Assembly: GCF_020882245.1 (NCBI RefSeq)
Contig: NC_083598.1
Span: 41,887,858-41,951,857 of the forward strand
DNA from: Rhopalosiphum padi
Lineage: Eukaryota > Arthropoda > Insecta > Hemiptera > Aphididae
DNA: 64,000 nucleotides
Reading direction: 5' to 3'
Each line of letters opens with the position of its first letter. Position 1 is the first letter of the stretch. A program made the position numbers and the translations under genes. This document shows, piece by piece, positions 62,301-64,000 of the stretch. The notes under the pieces were generated by a model. That model saw only the letters and a program-made list of their open reading frames with translations. It had not been told where the DNA came from and ran no database searches.

Positions 62301-64000
62301 GTAATTTTTTTACAAATTGTATTTAAAAAATATTTGAATTAACATCGTTTATCTTACCTAAACACTCTAAACATATAAAAAAAATTGTAAATTAAATTAT
62401 AATTTTCTGATGAATTGTATTGTACTATTTTAATTTAACCCATATACACACTAACATTAAATCAAATTCTTTTTTTGTTTTTATAAACGTTATGAAAAGG
62501 TTTTTATTTCGTATGTTGTGTATTTCGGTATCTCAATTTAAATGAAATTCGGATTTTATGTTATTTGTCGAAAACTGAGTTAGAGTTTATAGTTAACCGA
62601 ATAACATTCAATTAAATATAAATATGATTAAAATATGTATTATATAAATTAGGTATAATCGAAAAACTAGTATTAATTTATTATACTCCTATGAGTTAGC
62701 TTACTTAGATATCCTGTGAATGAATACATTTAATTAACTTATTAGTATTATAACTTAAAAAACATTACAATAATTTTATAACAAATAGTTTACAAAATAA
62801 ATATGGTAATTGGTAAGTACAGTTATTTAGTTTATAAAACATTAAACAAAAATAATTTTGTAGTAAAAGTTAAAACTTTAAAAGGTTTAAGTCTGTGTCA
62901 AGTGTATTTTAGTTAACATACTTATAGTCCTTCCTGTAAATGTATAAAAATAAGTATTTAATAAACTTTTAATTAATCAAAATATATTAATGGTTATTAA
63001 AATACAGTAGTCGCCGCTTATTGGACTCACTTTGGGACCCGACAATTTGAGTCAATTAACCGAATGACTCAATAAGGCGAATGACTCAAAAAAATTTTAA
63101 GAATGCTTAAATTTAAAAAATTTAAAATTAAAAATATGTATTGAAATTCAAGGTATAAAAAATGTAAAAATCTAGCTATATAAAATAAAATAAAATTAAT
63201 AAAATACATACATACATAATTAATAAAATTAATTAATTTTTTGATAAAAATACGTCTAATGTTGATTGGATTTTCGCTTCTTCGGCCAACTTCATAATCA
63301 TATCTTCATAAGATTTATGTTTCTCGAATACGTCAAAATCGCCTCTTTGCTGAATCCCTCTACGTAAAATGTATGTACATATTTTCTTTATTTATCTAAT
63401 TTTCAAATGACCCTATTAACCGGTGTGTGAGTCGAATAGACGAATTTTTTGCTGTGTGTTAGTATATGTGCGAATCGGGACCAACCGTTTTGAGTCTAAT
63501 AGGCGAATGAGTCAATTAACCGTGAGTCCAATAAGCGGCGACCACTGTACTTCTATTTGAAATATAATCAATGATACCATGTGATTTTTTAGCATGGCTT
63601 ATTTATATTTTAGTCTTTTATTTTATTTGTAGACATTTTTAGAATGACTCGATTCATATATTTGTGTTTATCTGTGGGTAATATAATATTTTGAGGATTT
63701 AATACAATATGAATTTTAATAATAAAAATAAATTGTCAAAATTTACACAACCTTATATTACATCTTTAAATTTCTTTAAACAATATCATAATACTAAAAA
63801 AAAAAATAATATGTTTTTGTTACTGAAGAATGTGGCTATGCTATCTAATTATCATAGTGCCAAGTCATTATATCTGACAACTTTATCTTAAAATTTCCAA
63901 AATACTAATATAACTTTGAAATAAAAGGTTAAATTACAGATAATACAATTATAGTAATTGTACATCTATTATAATTAAGTATTAACTATTAGGTAACAGC
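59309..64000 (-). CDS. BL4: bicycle-like secreted micro-exon protein, 5' part outside window
   Basis: Exons 11-18 are visible: 62933-62922 (12 nt), 62713-62705 (9), 62366-62358 (9, Cys), 62189-62163, 60940-60917, 60788-60723, 59856-59800 (SYFNYH, ILNRL) and 59415-59309 (RYLTLTEWC, then SIDTQTNS, stop TAA). All have GT-AG borders, lengths that are multiples of three, and the shared phase. Exon 10 should lie just past 64000, since the sequence at the window end matches the BL3 intron immediately before exon 10. The last exon has RYL where BL1-BL3 have RYW, and the PPID motif is SID. A Tigger-like element lies in the exon 10-11 intron, and a hAT-like element in the exon 16-17 intron. Coding capacity is intact as far as it can be seen. 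Confidence 0.8.
60353..60628. mobile_element. hAT-like element in BL4 intron 16
   Basis: Ends 'cagaagttcccaaactttt' and, inverted, 'gaacctctg'. The interior is richer in GC ('ggctagcccctccc', 'gggtcatgccccac'). It interrupts sequence that is continuous in BL1 ('atcatgatccataaat' near 22024), which gives clean boundaries. Non-coding, about 276 bp. Confidence 0.65.
63005..63547 (-). mobile_element. Tigger-like DNA transposon with transposase C-terminus
   Basis: Ends 'cagtagtcgccgcttattgg' and, inverted, 'ccaataagcggcgaccactg', flanked by TA. It is 543 bp. The termini are close to those of the element at 23719. The minus strand at about 63370-63232 encodes a transposase C-terminal piece with EKHKSYEDMIMKLAEEAK and ending in FLSKN and a stop. 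It complements the other element, which keeps only the N-terminus. Both are internal deletion derivatives of one Tigger family. Confidence 0.82.

Noticed and set aside
1..64000. tRNA, rRNA or CRISPR features
   Set aside because: I scanned for tRNA arm signatures, rRNA-like conserved blocks and regularly spaced short repeats and saw none. The regular repeats here are gene-scale duplications in a eukaryotic genome.

Overview
The window is AT-rich eukaryotic nuclear DNA, almost certainly from an aphid. The evidence is the short AT-rich introns, the many 'aggtacctacc'-type runs, the mitochondrial-clan insect P450 genes, the Tigger/hAT/MULE debris, and above all a tandem array of micro-exon genes with a structure known to me only from aphid 'bicycle'-type secreted effectors. 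The species cannot be fixed from sequence alone.

Region 1 (1-13 kb) holds two head-to-tail plus-strand mitochondrial cytochrome P450 genes of CYP301 type. The first has only its last two exons in the window (110-593). The second is complete: ten exons, 5542-10836, 517 aa. Between them, on the minus strand, lies a small unrecognised Lys/Asn-rich gene model (3037-1877).

Region 2 (13.4-64 kb) is the main content. It is a head-to-tail minus-strand array of paralogous multi-micro-exon genes, here labelled BL0 to BL4. BL1 (31886-20063) and BL3 (54637-43349) are intact 18-exon genes encoding secreted proteins of about 234 and 235 aa. BL2 (42094-32396) lacks exon 15 and has a 5-nt deletion in exon 16. 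BL4 (beyond 64000 to 59309) runs off the window and shows exons 11-18. BL0 (17523-13414) is a relic with seven recognisable exons and no signal-peptide exon. Every internal exon of BL1 and BL3 is a multiple of three and every intron lies after the first base of a codon. Several exons are only 9-15 nt and their positions are conserved in all copies. Shared landmarks are a signal-peptide exon, a Cys micro-exon (exon 3), Tyr-Cys motifs in exons 5 and 8, a second Cys micro-exon (exon 13) and a Trp-Cys motif in the last exon. By eye the exons differ more between copies than their flanking introns do, as expected of diversifying effectors.

The introns and spacers hold mobile-element debris: three Tigger-like elements and a Tigger-like MITE, two hAT-like elements, MULE transposase fragments, a probable Ty3/gypsy-type LTR at 55.3 kb, and an abundant aphid-type repeat at 24.9-25.8 kb. 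They also show inverted, tandem and mosaic duplications that record how the array grew.

All gene models were assembled by hand from splice signals, reading phase and agreement between copies. Family names rest on recognition and were not checked by a database search.
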